DNA from: JAFGKM01 sp964403465
Lineage (GTDB): Bacteria > Ratteibacteria > UBA8468 > B48-G9 > JAFGKM01
Reading direction: 5' to 3'
Length of the DNA stretch: 16,359 nucleotides
Assembly (NCBI GenBank): GCA_964403465.1
Contig: CAYOFY010000032.1
Span: 1 to 16,359, forward strand
The notes beneath the pieces are model-generated. The model was not told the origin of the DNA. It was given only the letters and a program-made list of their open reading frames with translations, and did not search any database. Shown here piece after piece: positions 1 to 6,364 of the stretch; the stretch's first letter is position 1; every line of letters begins with the position of its first letter. The translations under genes and the position numbers were made by a program.

Positions 1-47
1 CGACCTTCCTCTCAATGACAACGTAAGTTGAGGATAAAGGAGACAAA

Positions 48-536
48 TTGATAGGCCACATCATCACGTCACTCGGCGCAATGCCGAAGGAAATCGTGAC
101 ACTCATACTTGCAATGCTTCCGATTTCAGAACTGCGCGGTGCCATTCCATACGGTGTTCACAGCGGCATCTCCTATCTGAAAGTACTCCTGATATCTGTC
201 ATCGGAAATCTTATTCCAGTCATTCCGTTATATTTTTTGTTGAATAGAATTCTCCTTTTCCTGGACAGGTTCAGACCTGGAAAGCGATTTTCAGGATGGC
301 TCGTTGCCCATACATTAAGGAAATCCAGGGTTATCCAGATGTACGAGATGCTCGGTCTCATCATCTTTGTCGGCATACCTCTGCCAATGACCGGCGCCTG
401 GACAGGGACGATTGCCTCGGTTCTCCTTAAACTTAAGTTCAGGTATTATCTCATTGGTATCATATGCGGCGTACTTCTTGCTGCTGCCATAGTCTCTCTC
501 CTAATTTTCCTCTTCAGGGCTTCCAGGGGCTTTTGA
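48..536 (+). CDS. Small multidrug export family membrane protein (COG2426/PF06695-like)
   Basis: This 162-residue hydrophobic protein is predicted to lie in the inner membrane. It matches the family named 'putative small multi-drug export protein': the loop LPISELRGAIPYG (residues 24-36) and the motif GIPLPMTGAWTGTI (109-122) are its two hallmark segments. Hydrophobic stretches lie near residues 15-25, 43-70, 103-125 and 133-156, so about four membrane segments are likely. The start is TTG, chosen because AAAGGAGA lies immediately upstream (38-43 region) and because no ATG comes before the first hallmark. The family name is historical. Actual transport of drugs is poorly supported, so the substrate is unknown. 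The gene ends 6 bases before the stop codon of the convergent LOG-like gene, and no clear terminator separates them. Its upstream partner lies outside the window. Confidence 0.85.
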   Translation: MIGHIITSLGAMPKEIVTLILAMLPISELRGAIPYGVHSGISYLKVLLISVIGNLIPVIPLYFLLNRILLFLDRFRPGKRFSGWLVAHTLRKSRVIQMYEMLGLIIFVGIPLPMTGAWTGTIASVLLKLKFRYYLIGIICGVLLAAAIVSLLIFLFRASRGF

Positions 537-542
537 TGCAAT

Positions 543-1040
543 TCAGGGCGAGAAGGCAATTTCAACCGCTTCTTCTGCAGAAGTTGCGATGAGCGGTTTC
601 TTTTTGAAGGTCTTGAGAACTTCTTTCTGAGAGAGGAGTTCCGACACTCCGCGACTGGCGGCAATCAGCACGGTCCTTTTTCCCATACCCATTGCCATTG
701 CAACCTCATTGAGAGTCCCCCATCTCCCGCAGATGCTTATGATGCAGTCTGCACAGTTGATGATAAGATTATTCCTGAAAAATCCAAGGCCGGTGGCTAT
801 GGGTATGTCTATGTAGGGGTTTGCCGCTTCCTTGTTCCATGGAAGGATGCCCACGGTTATTCCCCCGCCTTCTCTGGCGCCCCTTGCCGCCGCCTCCATG
901 ATGCCACCAAGGCCTCCGCAGATAAGAATGCCGCCCTTTTTTGCTATCAGATATCCGGTGTCCCTCGCAATCTGCAGTATTTCTTTGCTGAGGTTCTTAT
1001 CTCCGGCATTGCTTCCCGAGACCGCTATTATTTTTTTCAT
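543..1040 (-). CDS. TIGR00725/LOG-like Rossmann nucleotide-binding protein
   Basis: This 165-residue cytosolic protein has the single Rossmann-like fold of the LOG ('lysine decarboxylase-like') superfamily. It starts with a beta strand, KKIIAVSGS (2-10). The phosphate-binding glycine motif GGLGGIME is at 42-49, and GRWGTLNEVAMAM (105-117) corresponds to the family's PGGxGTxxE region. In this protein the leading PGG is replaced by GRW, as in the TIGR00725 branch, so cytokinin-type nucleoside-monophosphate phosphoribohydrolase (LOG) activity should not be assumed. The length of about 160 residues fits TIGR00725. The gene lies 73 bases downstream of pckG on the same strand and may be read through from it, but a hairpin repeat lies between them. 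No strong ribosome site is seen before the ATG. The fold is confidently assigned; the substrate is unknown. Confidence 0.8.
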   Translation of the reverse strand: MKKIIAVSGSNAGDKNLSKEILQIARDTGYLIAKKGGILICGGLGGIMEAAARGAREGGGITVGILPWNKEAANPYIDIPIATGLGFFRNNLIINCADCIISICGRWGTLNEVAMAMGMGKRTVLIAASRGVSELLSQKEVLKTFKKKPLIATSAEEAVEIAFSP

Positions 1041-1070
1041 TCAGGTGGATTCCCGACCTTTTCTATTTCA

Positions 1071-1099
1071 TCCTCACCCTGTTCCTTCAAAGGAGAGGA
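1071..1099. repeat. Imperfect hairpin repeat between pckG and the LOG-like gene
   Basis: An inner stem TCCTT (1083-1087) pairs with AAGGA (1090-1094). An outer stem TCCTC (1071-1075) pairs with GAGGA (1095-1099), with a one-sided bulge. The pattern 'CTCACCCT...GGAGAGG' looks like a degenerate copy of the pyrimidine/purine-rich dispersed repeats common between genes in many environmental bacteria (from memory, not searched). It has no T-run and so is not a clear terminator. Confidence 0.45.
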
Positions 1100-1113
1100 A
1101 AGAATGGATATTG

Positions 1114-2871
1114 TCAGGGGGTTATCTCAAAGAATTCAGGGGAAATATAATCGCCGTGCTTTTTCTGCGCAGCAAGCAGCCGCTCTTCCTGCTTATCAAG
1201 AACATCAAAAATTTCAGATGGGGAATCCGCCACCTTGTTTTTCCAGAATTCCCTGACGCGCTTGATCTTCAGCAGGTTTTCTGGCACCCGTATCGTGAAC
1301 TGGCTGACATAATCCTTCCTTGAATATTCCTTGTTCCGGATCTGCTTGAAGAGCAGCGCTATCTCTTCGTAAACAGGTATCAGCCCGGTGGGAGTCTTGC
1401 GCGTTCTTGCATCGTTGTGAACCCTTAATTCTATCCACCTGACCCAGACGTGTTTATCCTTCCTGTCATTCAGGAAATTCCCGGTTTTCAGATCCCTCAG
1501 GAAATAGTTTATCCCGAAGATAGACGGTCCTTCATCCAGGTTCCTGCCAAATTGAATGTAATTCCTGATGTATTGTCCCATGGGTATTGAAATAAAATCC
1601 TGTATGCTCATAACGTTTATCTCATACTTGCCCTCGGCTCCCACGGTTGCAAAGGTCGTTTCGGTCTCAAGCGCGGCCCCGTAGGCGATGATGCCATGCT
1701 CCCAGGAAAAAGACTGCTGCACCGGAACGTAAGCCCTGTAGTCTCTGCCACCGAACATTATCCCGTCAAGTTTTACGCCTGAGGGGTTGTCCAGTTCACT
1801 GTCGCAGTTTGCAAGNNNNNNNNNNNNNNNNNNNNNNNNNNNNNNNNNNNNNNNNNNNNNNNNNNNNNNNNNNNNNNNNNNNNNNNNNNNNNNNNNNNNN
1901 NNNNNNNNNNNNNNNTCCTGTATTATTCCGAATATGCCGGATTCAACATTGACCGCCCGGCATTTTCCGTCAACATTTCTCACGTAGGCGATGTCATCGG
2001 AAAGTATGGTTTCTCCCTGGAGCATAGCCGTGGAAGTCTTGCCGCATGCGCTCGGGAATGCTCCCGCAAGATACGTTTTTCTTTCCTCGCGGCCTTCCAG
2101 CCCGATTATCATGAAATGCTCGGCAAGCCACCCGTTCCTGTGGGATTCCCTTATTGCGAGACGCAGCGCAAGTTTCTTGAATCCTATGGAGTTTCCCGCA
2201 TACTGGTTGTTGACGCTGTAAACAATGTTGGTTGTGTGGTCTATATAAATTCTTTTTTTGTCATGGTCAGCGCTCATCATGTTTGCATCCAGCCTTCCTG
2301 ACGAGTGAAGAGTCTTGAATATAGCCACGTTATCAGAAATACTGCAGAAAGTCTCATATCCTTTCCTGTAAAGCAGGTCAACTGAATGGGCGACATACCA
2401 TGAGTCCGTGCACTCCATACATGGTATCGTGAATACGGAATTTGCAGGCCCGAGGGTGAGAAACCTGACAATCATTGTTCTTCCTTTCATGGAGTCTTTC
2501 AGGAAAGAAAAAACCTCGTTCAGTCCCGCTTCCCTTTCAATCTGGTTTAGGTTGGGGGTCAGGGAATCCCCTTCGGGTACGAGAAATTTTGTGACTTCCC
2601 TGTCTCTGCCCTGGTCATTGATTCCGTCAAAGTGAAATGTGTGCCCGGGGATGGCAAGTGCGGCGGATTCCTCTCCGGACACGACGGCCATGTTCTTTAT
2701 GCGCGCAATCTCATCAGGAGTGTCGCTGCAGATGAAAACTTCAGCGGGATTGCAGATTCTCGCCGCATCGGCAATGAATTCATGAACACCATCATTCTTT
2801 ATCCTTGACAACCTGTCCATGTCCTCTTTACCCAGTATTTTGGCGAGTTTGCGCAGGTGCGGATTCACCAT
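1114..2871 (-). CDS. pckG: Phosphoenolpyruvate carboxykinase (GTP)
   Basis: This cytosolic enzyme interconverts oxaloacetate + GTP and phosphoenolpyruvate + GDP + CO2, serving gluconeogenesis or anaplerosis. The family-specific segment GPANSVFTIPCMECTDSW spans residues 141-158. The substrate-site segment YAGNSIGFKK is at 224-233. The P-loop AFPSACGKTS is at 271-280, with the reactive cysteine C276 and lysine K278. The kinase-2 metal site SDDIAYV is at 291-297. These mark the GTP-dependent class, not the ATP class. The carboxy half continues with the GIMFGGRDY segment (family form IIFGGRR) after a 100-base N run at 1816-1915. The expected residues between GIFGIIQ and the next readable block number about 70, so the placeholder is probably too short. 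AAGGAG lies only two bases before ATG 2871; GTG 2868 would be better spaced and is an alternative start. A divergent aminotransferase lies upstream. Confidence 0.95.
   Translation of the reverse strand: MVNPHLRKLAKILGKEDMDRLSRIKNDGVHEFIADAARICNPAEVFICSDTPDEIARIKNMAVVSGEESAALAIPGHTFHFDGINDQGRDREVTKFLVPEGDSLTPNLNQIEREAGLNEVFSFLKDSMKGRTMIVRFLTLGPANSVFTIPCMECTDSWYVAHSVDLLYRKGYETFCSISDNVAIFKTLHSSGRLDANMMSADHDKKRIYIDHTTNIVYSVNNQYAGNSIGFKKLALRLAIRESHRNGWLAEHFMIIGLEGREERKTYLAGAFPSACGKTSTAMLQGETILSDDIAYVRNVDGKCRAVNVESGIFGIIQXXXXXXXXXXXXXXXXXXXXXXXXXXXXXXXXXXLANCDSELDNPSGVKLDGIMFGGRDYRAYVPVQQSFSWEHGIIAYGAALETETTFATVGAEGKYEINVMSIQDFISIPMGQYIRNYIQFGRNLDEGPSIFGINYFLRDLKTGNFLNDRKDKHVWVRWIELRVHNDARTRKTPTGLIPVYEEIALLFKQIRNKEYSRKDYVSQFTIRVPENLLKIKRVREFWKNKVADSPSEIFDVLDKQEERLLAAQKKHGDYISPEFFEITP
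1816..1915. other. Assembly gap (100 N) inside pckG
   Basis: Exactly 100 undetermined bases interrupt pckG. The reading frame is kept on both sides of the placeholder, but the flanking protein blocks suggest that about 200 bases are really missing. Confidence 0.95.
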
Positions 2872-2886
2872 GTCTCCTTATATAAT

Positions 2887-2915
2887 TTGCCCATAATGAT
2901 AACACATGTTAAAAT
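2887..2915 (+). promoter_or_regulatory. Predicted sigma70-like promoter of the aminotransferase gene
   Basis: TTGCCC (2887-2892) and TAAAAT (2910-2915) are separated by 17 bases, and the -10 matches 5 of 6 consensus bases. The resulting leader would be about 75 bases long and would include the repeat remnant at 2942-2976. This promoter interleaves with the opposing pckG promoter, so both are unlikely to be occupied at once. Confidence 0.45.
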
Positions 2916-2924
2916 AAACGGCAA
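2896..2924 (-). promoter_or_regulatory. Predicted sigma70-like promoter of pckG
   Basis: Read on the minus strand, TTGCCG (2919-2924) is the -35 element. A 17-base spacer follows, then TATCAT (2896-2901) as -10, preceded by TGT to give an extended -10 (TGn). Transcription would start about 18 bases before the pckG start codon. It overlaps the opposing promoter of the aminotransferase. The assignment rests on consensus matching only. Confidence 0.5.
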
Positions 2925-2941
2925 AATTCTTGCTTGTTTTT

Positions 2942-2976
2942 TGTCATTGCGAGCCGTATTATGGCGCGGCAATCTC
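2942..2976. repeat. Degenerate dispersed repeat (CATTGCGAGCC...GGCAATC type)
   Basis: TGTCATTGCGAGCC is followed by GCGGCAATCTC, so ATTGC and GCAAT form inverted ends around a short centre. This ending pair is the hallmark of a repeat I recall as widespread between genes in several uncultured bacterial lineages. It lies in the leader of the aminotransferase gene. It is also open in that gene's frame, which explains why the reading frame extends upstream of the likely true start. Confidence 0.6.
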
Positions 2977-2998
2977 TAATATCCCAGGAAAAACCATT

Positions 2999-4144
2999 AT
3001 GATATCTGACAGGGTAAGGCAGATCAAGCCGTCGGCGACGCTTGAGATAAACAGGAAGGCCAGGGAACTGAAAGCCAGGGGTGTTGACGTGATAAACCTT
3101 TCCGTTGGAGAGCCGGACTTCGACACTCCTGACCCGGTGAAGGAGTATGCAGTGCAGGCCATACGGGACGGTTTTACGAAATATACCGAGGCCAGCGGGA
3201 ATGCCGAACTGAGAAAGGCGATAAGCGAAAAACTTGAAAAGGAGAACGGGCTTTCCTACTCTCCCGAGCAGGTCGTGGTTTCAAACGGCGCAAAACATTC
3301 GCTTTATAATATTTTCCTTACGATAATAGAGCCTGGCGACGAGGTGATAATACCGGCTCCGTACTGGGTCAGCTATCCTGAAATGGTAAGACTTGCGGGT
3401 GGAGTGCCTGTTTTTTGCAGATGGAACGAAGACTTCAAGATGGATATGGAACACCTGAAATCGCTCACAGGCAAAAAGACAAAGGCCCTGATACTCAACA
3501 GTCCCTCCAACCCGACAGGAATAGTGTACGACAGGAATGAAATAAATGCGATTGCCGAAATTCTTCTGAAGAATAATATCCTCTGCATATCCGACGAGGT
3601 ATATGAGAAAATCATATACGAAGGCGTGCGGCATACAAGCATCGCATCCCATTCTTCCGAGATGAAGAGACTGACGGTGATTGTCAATGCGGCTTCAAAG
3701 ACATTTTCCATGACCGGCTGGAGGATAGGATACATAGCGGCTGAAAAGGAGATTGCGGATGCCGTGGGCAAGGTGCAGGGTCAGACTACTTCGGCTCCGT
3801 GTTCAATATCCCAGAAGGCGGCGTATTTTGCCATCAAGGGAGGGGAAAAACTGTACTCCGGAATGGTGGACGAATTTCAAAGGAGAAGGAATTATCTGGT
3901 CAGAAACCTTCCTCCGGAATTCGATTATCCTGTGCCGATGGGTGCTTTCTACCTGTTCTTCAATTACAGGGATATGCAATCGGTTGTTCTGAGCAGACGC
4001 CTGCTTGAAGAAAAATTCCTTGCCGTGGTTCCGGGTGATGATTTCGGCGCTGAGAAATTTACAAGGATTTCATATGCAACGAGCATGAAAAACCTTGAAT
4101 TAACGGTGCAGAGGTTGAGAGAATTCGCCGGGGAAAACAGATGA
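2999..4144 (+). CDS. aspB: Class I/II pyridoxal-phosphate aminotransferase, aspartate type
   Basis: This 381-residue cytosolic fold-type I aminotransferase probably interconverts aspartate + 2-oxoglutarate and oxaloacetate + glutamate. The N-terminal segment INLSVGEPDFDTP (32-44) is typical of the I-gamma aspartate/prephenate aminotransferase group. SNGAKHSLYN (95-104) binds cofactor phosphate. NSPSNPTG (167-174) holds the conserved Asn171. D199 and Y202 contact the pyridine ring. The Schiff-base lysine is K234 in NAASKTFSMTGWRIGY, and R356 in RISYA should bind the substrate carboxylate. I start the gene at ATG 2999, which has AGGAA eight bases upstream and gives the family's usual N-terminus. 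An in-frame ATG at 2930 would add residues encoded by a repeat remnant. Substrate choice (aspartate, prephenate or other) cannot be settled from the sequence. The neighbouring pckG shares oxaloacetate as a metabolite. Confidence 0.9.
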   Translation: MISDRVRQIKPSATLEINRKARELKARGVDVINLSVGEPDFDTPDPVKEYAVQAIRDGFTKYTEASGNAELRKAISEKLEKENGLSYSPEQVVVSNGAKHSLYNIFLTIIEPGDEVIIPAPYWVSYPEMVRLAGGVPVFCRWNEDFKMDMEHLKSLTGKKTKALILNSPSNPTGIVYDRNEINAIAEILLKNNILCISDEVYEKIIYEGVRHTSIASHSSEMKRLTVIVNAASKTFSMTGWRIGYIAAEKEIADAVGKVQGQTTSAPCSISQKAAYFAIKGGEKLYSGMVDEFQRRRNYLVRNLPPEFDYPVPMGAFYLFFNYRDMQSVVLSRRLLEEKFLAVVPGDDFGAEKFTRISYATSMKNLELTVQRLREFAGENR

Positions 4145-4159
4145 AGTATTCTCACTGTT

Positions 4160-4214
4160 CCTCGCACTCCGGGGGAGAGGGGAGCAAGAGTTATACCGGT
4201 GCGATTTATCGCAC
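4160..4214. repeat. Two adjacent hairpin repeats upstream of the secreted-protein gene
   Basis: The first element (4160-4183) contains CTCC-GGG-GGAG with CCTC/GAGG flanks and resembles the hairpin at 7717-7748. The second is the near-perfect palindrome GTGCGATTTATCGCAC (4199-4214), a 7-base stem around TT. It ends directly against the GAGGAG ribosome site of the next gene. There is no T-run, so neither is an obvious terminator. Both look like REP-type intergenic elements. Confidence 0.5.
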
Positions 4215-4227
4215 GAGGAGAATTCCA

Positions 4228-5067
4228 ATGAAGACACGAATACAGAGTTCAATGGTTCTCTCAATTTTAGCAGGATTATTTTTAAATTCCGGGATCTGTT
4301 TCGGACAGGTCAAATACAATTTTTCAACGGAAAAGCCGCTCAACTACGATTTTAAAATAGACGGCACGATATCCTATCAGTACGAGGGGGTGCCTGCTCA
4401 GGAATTCAGTGTTCTTTCAAAAGGCAGGATAAGGATTGACACGATAGAGAAGGTGGGAGAGATATGTGCGATGAAACTGACGCCTTCAAGAACATTCGTA
4501 AAACTCAATGATATGGTTCTTGAGGACTTTACCGGGAGTGAGACCGCAAGGTCTCAGGTCATATCAGCCGCAATGATGGAGATAAGGGAAAACGGAGAGG
4601 TGGTGAGTGCAACTGAAATCAGTCCGGGCATTCTGAACCTGTCCCAGATGCTGATGATGATACCCGACTTTCCTGCGAGACTGCGTTCCGGAACACGATG
4701 GCAGAAGACAATCCCGGCCTTCAGCCTGCCCGGAGTCCCGATGTGCGCTCTAAGATTCACATACGTATATAACCCTGCGGAAGAGGGGTCTTCAAGAATA
4801 GAACTGCTGTCAAACCAGTCGATAAGGGAACAGAAAAGAGACGGGGATGTTTCTGTCAGTTTCACGGGCAGGAATTCCTCAAAAGGGGAATTTCTTTTTG
4901 ACGAGAATGAAGGAGAACTGACAAGTTTTAGCGGAGTGATTGACCTTATTCTCAGCGTGGTGTTCAAGGTGCCTCCGGGGCCTGACCAGAAACCCTCTAC
5001 AAAGCAGAGTCTCCCTCTGCGGATGAACATAAAGCTGAACGTATCGCTCTCAGAAATAGCCGGTTAG
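4228..5067 (+). CDS. Secreted protein of unknown function, beta-rich
   Basis: I do not recognise this 279-residue protein. It begins with a Sec-type signal peptide: basic MKTR, a hydrophobic core at about residues 9-20, and a likely cleavage after SGICFG (near 26/27). There is no lipobox, so it should be periplasmic or exported rather than a lipoprotein. The mature part alternates polar and hydrophobic residues as in beta sheets (for example YDFKIDGTISYQYEG) and has no catalytic motif I can name. It vaguely resembles DUF6263-like exported proteins, but I would not assign it. ATG 4228 was chosen because GAGGAG lies seven bases upstream and the signal peptide starts there. An in-frame ATG at 4141 overlaps the previous stop codon and would place a repeat-encoded leader before the signal peptide. 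It is co-directional with the aminotransferase (83-base gap) and convergent with ftsW. Confidence 0.7.
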   Translation: MKTRIQSSMVLSILAGLFLNSGICFGQVKYNFSTEKPLNYDFKIDGTISYQYEGVPAQEFSVLSKGRIRIDTIEKVGEICAMKLTPSRTFVKLNDMVLEDFTGSETARSQVISAAMMEIRENGEVVSATEISPGILNLSQMLMMIPDFPARLRSGTRWQKTIPAFSLPGVPMCALRFTYVYNPAEEGSSRIELLSNQSIREQKRDGDVSVSFTGRNSSKGEFLFDENEGELTSFSGVIDLILSVVFKVPPGPDQKPSTKQSLPLRMNIKLNVSLSEIAG

Positions 5068-5084
5068 AAAACGTTCTGCCGACC

Positions 5085-5098
5085 GTATCAATTGATAC
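5085..5098. other. Perfect 14-base palindrome GTATCAATTGATAC
   Basis: This palindrome lies 18 bases after the stop codon of the secreted-protein gene, in the 172-base convergent region before the ftsW stop codon. It has no loop and no adjacent T-run, so it looks more like a protein-binding palindrome than a terminator. A weak CAGGG-TAC-CCCTG hairpin follows at 5149-5161. No clear terminator for either operon was found here. Confidence 0.3.
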
Positions 5099-5239
5099 AG
5101 AGTTTGCCTCCGTTTTAATATCCCCGGGAGAATAACAGGAAATTACCTCAGGGTACCCCTGTTTGACAAACACCGGAACATGGCTTTTTCCAATCCCGTA
5201 TATGTCAGATAAACTGTCCCTTGGTCATACAAACAGCAG

Positions 5240-6364
5240 TCAGGGAGATGTGATGCGGATACATTCAAAATCATCCTGCGCATCTTCAACACAAACTTTT
5301 CTTGAAATATTGAGAAGGACGCCAAGGGCAAGCACGTTTATGAGAAATGAAGAACCTCCCACGCTGAAGAAAGGCAGGGTTGTCCCTTTTGAAGGAATGA
5401 TGTTCAGGACTACGCAGGCATGGAGAAGGAACTGGAATCCGAACAGACCTCCAATTCCCGTGGTGAGCAATTTAAGGTAATCGTCCGTTGTCATGGTGGA
5501 GATTGCGAAACATGAGAATACTATCAGTGCAAACAGGCCCAGAACGAAAGATGTCCCCAGGAAGCCCATCTCTTCGCCAACCACGGCATAGATATAATCC
5601 TTGTGCGCTTCTGGAAGGAATTTCAGTTTCCTTTCTCCTGAACCCAGCCCTTTTCCCGTGAGTCCTCCGGAACCGAGCGTAATGATGGACTGCAGGGGTT
5701 GGTATCTTGCTCCCTGCGTATCTGCCGTGTGGTCAAAATGAGCTCTTATCCTTTCCCTCCTGTAAGGAAACATCATAATCATTGCTCCAAAGAGCAGGAC
5801 CCCGGAAAGCAGGATAATCGCTATATGCTTAACCTTCACACCTGCGAGGAATATCAGGAGAATGAATGTGAAGAAGATGATAACGAAAGTTCCGATGTCT
5901 TTCTGCATCTGAAGAATCCCCGTTATCAACATCAGGGCGACCAGCGGGACGATCAGTGCCTTGAAAGTTCCAATTTCCGGTTTTTTTCTTTTCAGGTAAT
6001 CGGCGAGGTATATTATGAACGTGAATTTTACGAGTTCAGAGGGCTGGAAGCTCAGGGGCCCCAGTCTTATCCAGCGTAATTCGCCGAAGAATCTTGGCAT
6101 GGGCAGCAGAAGAAGAGAAAAGAGAAATACCGGAAGACTGTACTTTTCGAGCGACTTGATGTTCATCCTGTTGAGGGCGTAAACTCCGGCACCACCGAGC
6201 AGGAGCCATATCAGATGTTTTTGAAAGTAGTACGCGGGGTTCCCCGTTCTTGAGATACCGTAGATTGAACTGGAACTCAGGACAAAGATGCTTCCGAGAA
6301 TAATCAGAGCAGCCCCGGAAAGCCATATCCTAAAGTGAAGAATTGACCGCTTTTTTGAAAGCAT
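5240..6364 (-). CDS. ftsW: SEDS peptidoglycan glycosyltransferase FtsW
   Basis: FtsW polymerises lipid II into septal glycan strands in the inner membrane, together with the transpeptidase FtsI. The 374-residue polytopic protein has about ten hydrophobic segments. The SEDS hallmarks are FQPSELVKF (107-115); the catalytic-aspartate segment HKDYIYAVVGEEMGF (254-268, D256 in the position of the essential Asp); and PSKGTTLPFFSVGGSS (324-339), where the PxKG form favours FtsW over RodA. Its place in the dcw cluster supports the same choice. I start at ATG 6364 because AAGGAG precedes it by about seven bases. An in-frame ATG at 6397 would add 11 residues and lacks such a site. The start overlaps the 3' end of murD by 35 bases. 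It is the last gene of the cluster; the usual followers murG and murC are absent, and a convergent gene lies beyond. Confidence 0.93.
   Translation of the reverse strand: MLSKKRSILHFRIWLSGAALIILGSIFVLSSSSIYGISRTGNPAYYFQKHLIWLLLGGAGVYALNRMNIKSLEKYSLPVFLFSLLLLPMPRFFGELRWIRLGPLSFQPSELVKFTFIIYLADYLKRKKPEIGTFKALIVPLVALMLITGILQMQKDIGTFVIIFFTFILLIFLAGVKVKHIAIILLSGVLLFGAMIMMFPYRRERIRAHFDHTADTQGARYQPLQSIITLGSGGLTGKGLGSGERKLKFLPEAHKDYIYAVVGEEMGFLGTSFVLGLFALIVFSCFAISTMTTDDYLKLLTTGIGGLFGFQFLLHACVVLNIIPSKGTTLPFFSVGGSSFLINVLALGVLLNISRKVCVEDAQDDFECIRITSP

Noticed and set aside
832..1323. 163-codon plus-strand frame across the LOG-like gene, the intergenic repeat and the end of pckG
   Set aside because: It is antisense to two real genes and has no coding signature.
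2930..2998. In-frame upstream extension of the aminotransferase from ATG 2930
   Set aside because: It is encoded by a dispersed-repeat remnant, lacks a ribosome site, and the family N-terminus begins at ATG 2999 with AGGAA upstream.
4141..4227. In-frame upstream extension of the secreted-protein gene from ATG 4141
   Set aside because: It overlaps the previous stop codon, is repeat-derived, and would put 29 residues in front of a clear signal peptide.
5149..5164. CAGGG-TAC-CCCTG hairpin followed by TTT as a terminator
   Set aside because: The five-base stem with only three T bases is too weak to call.
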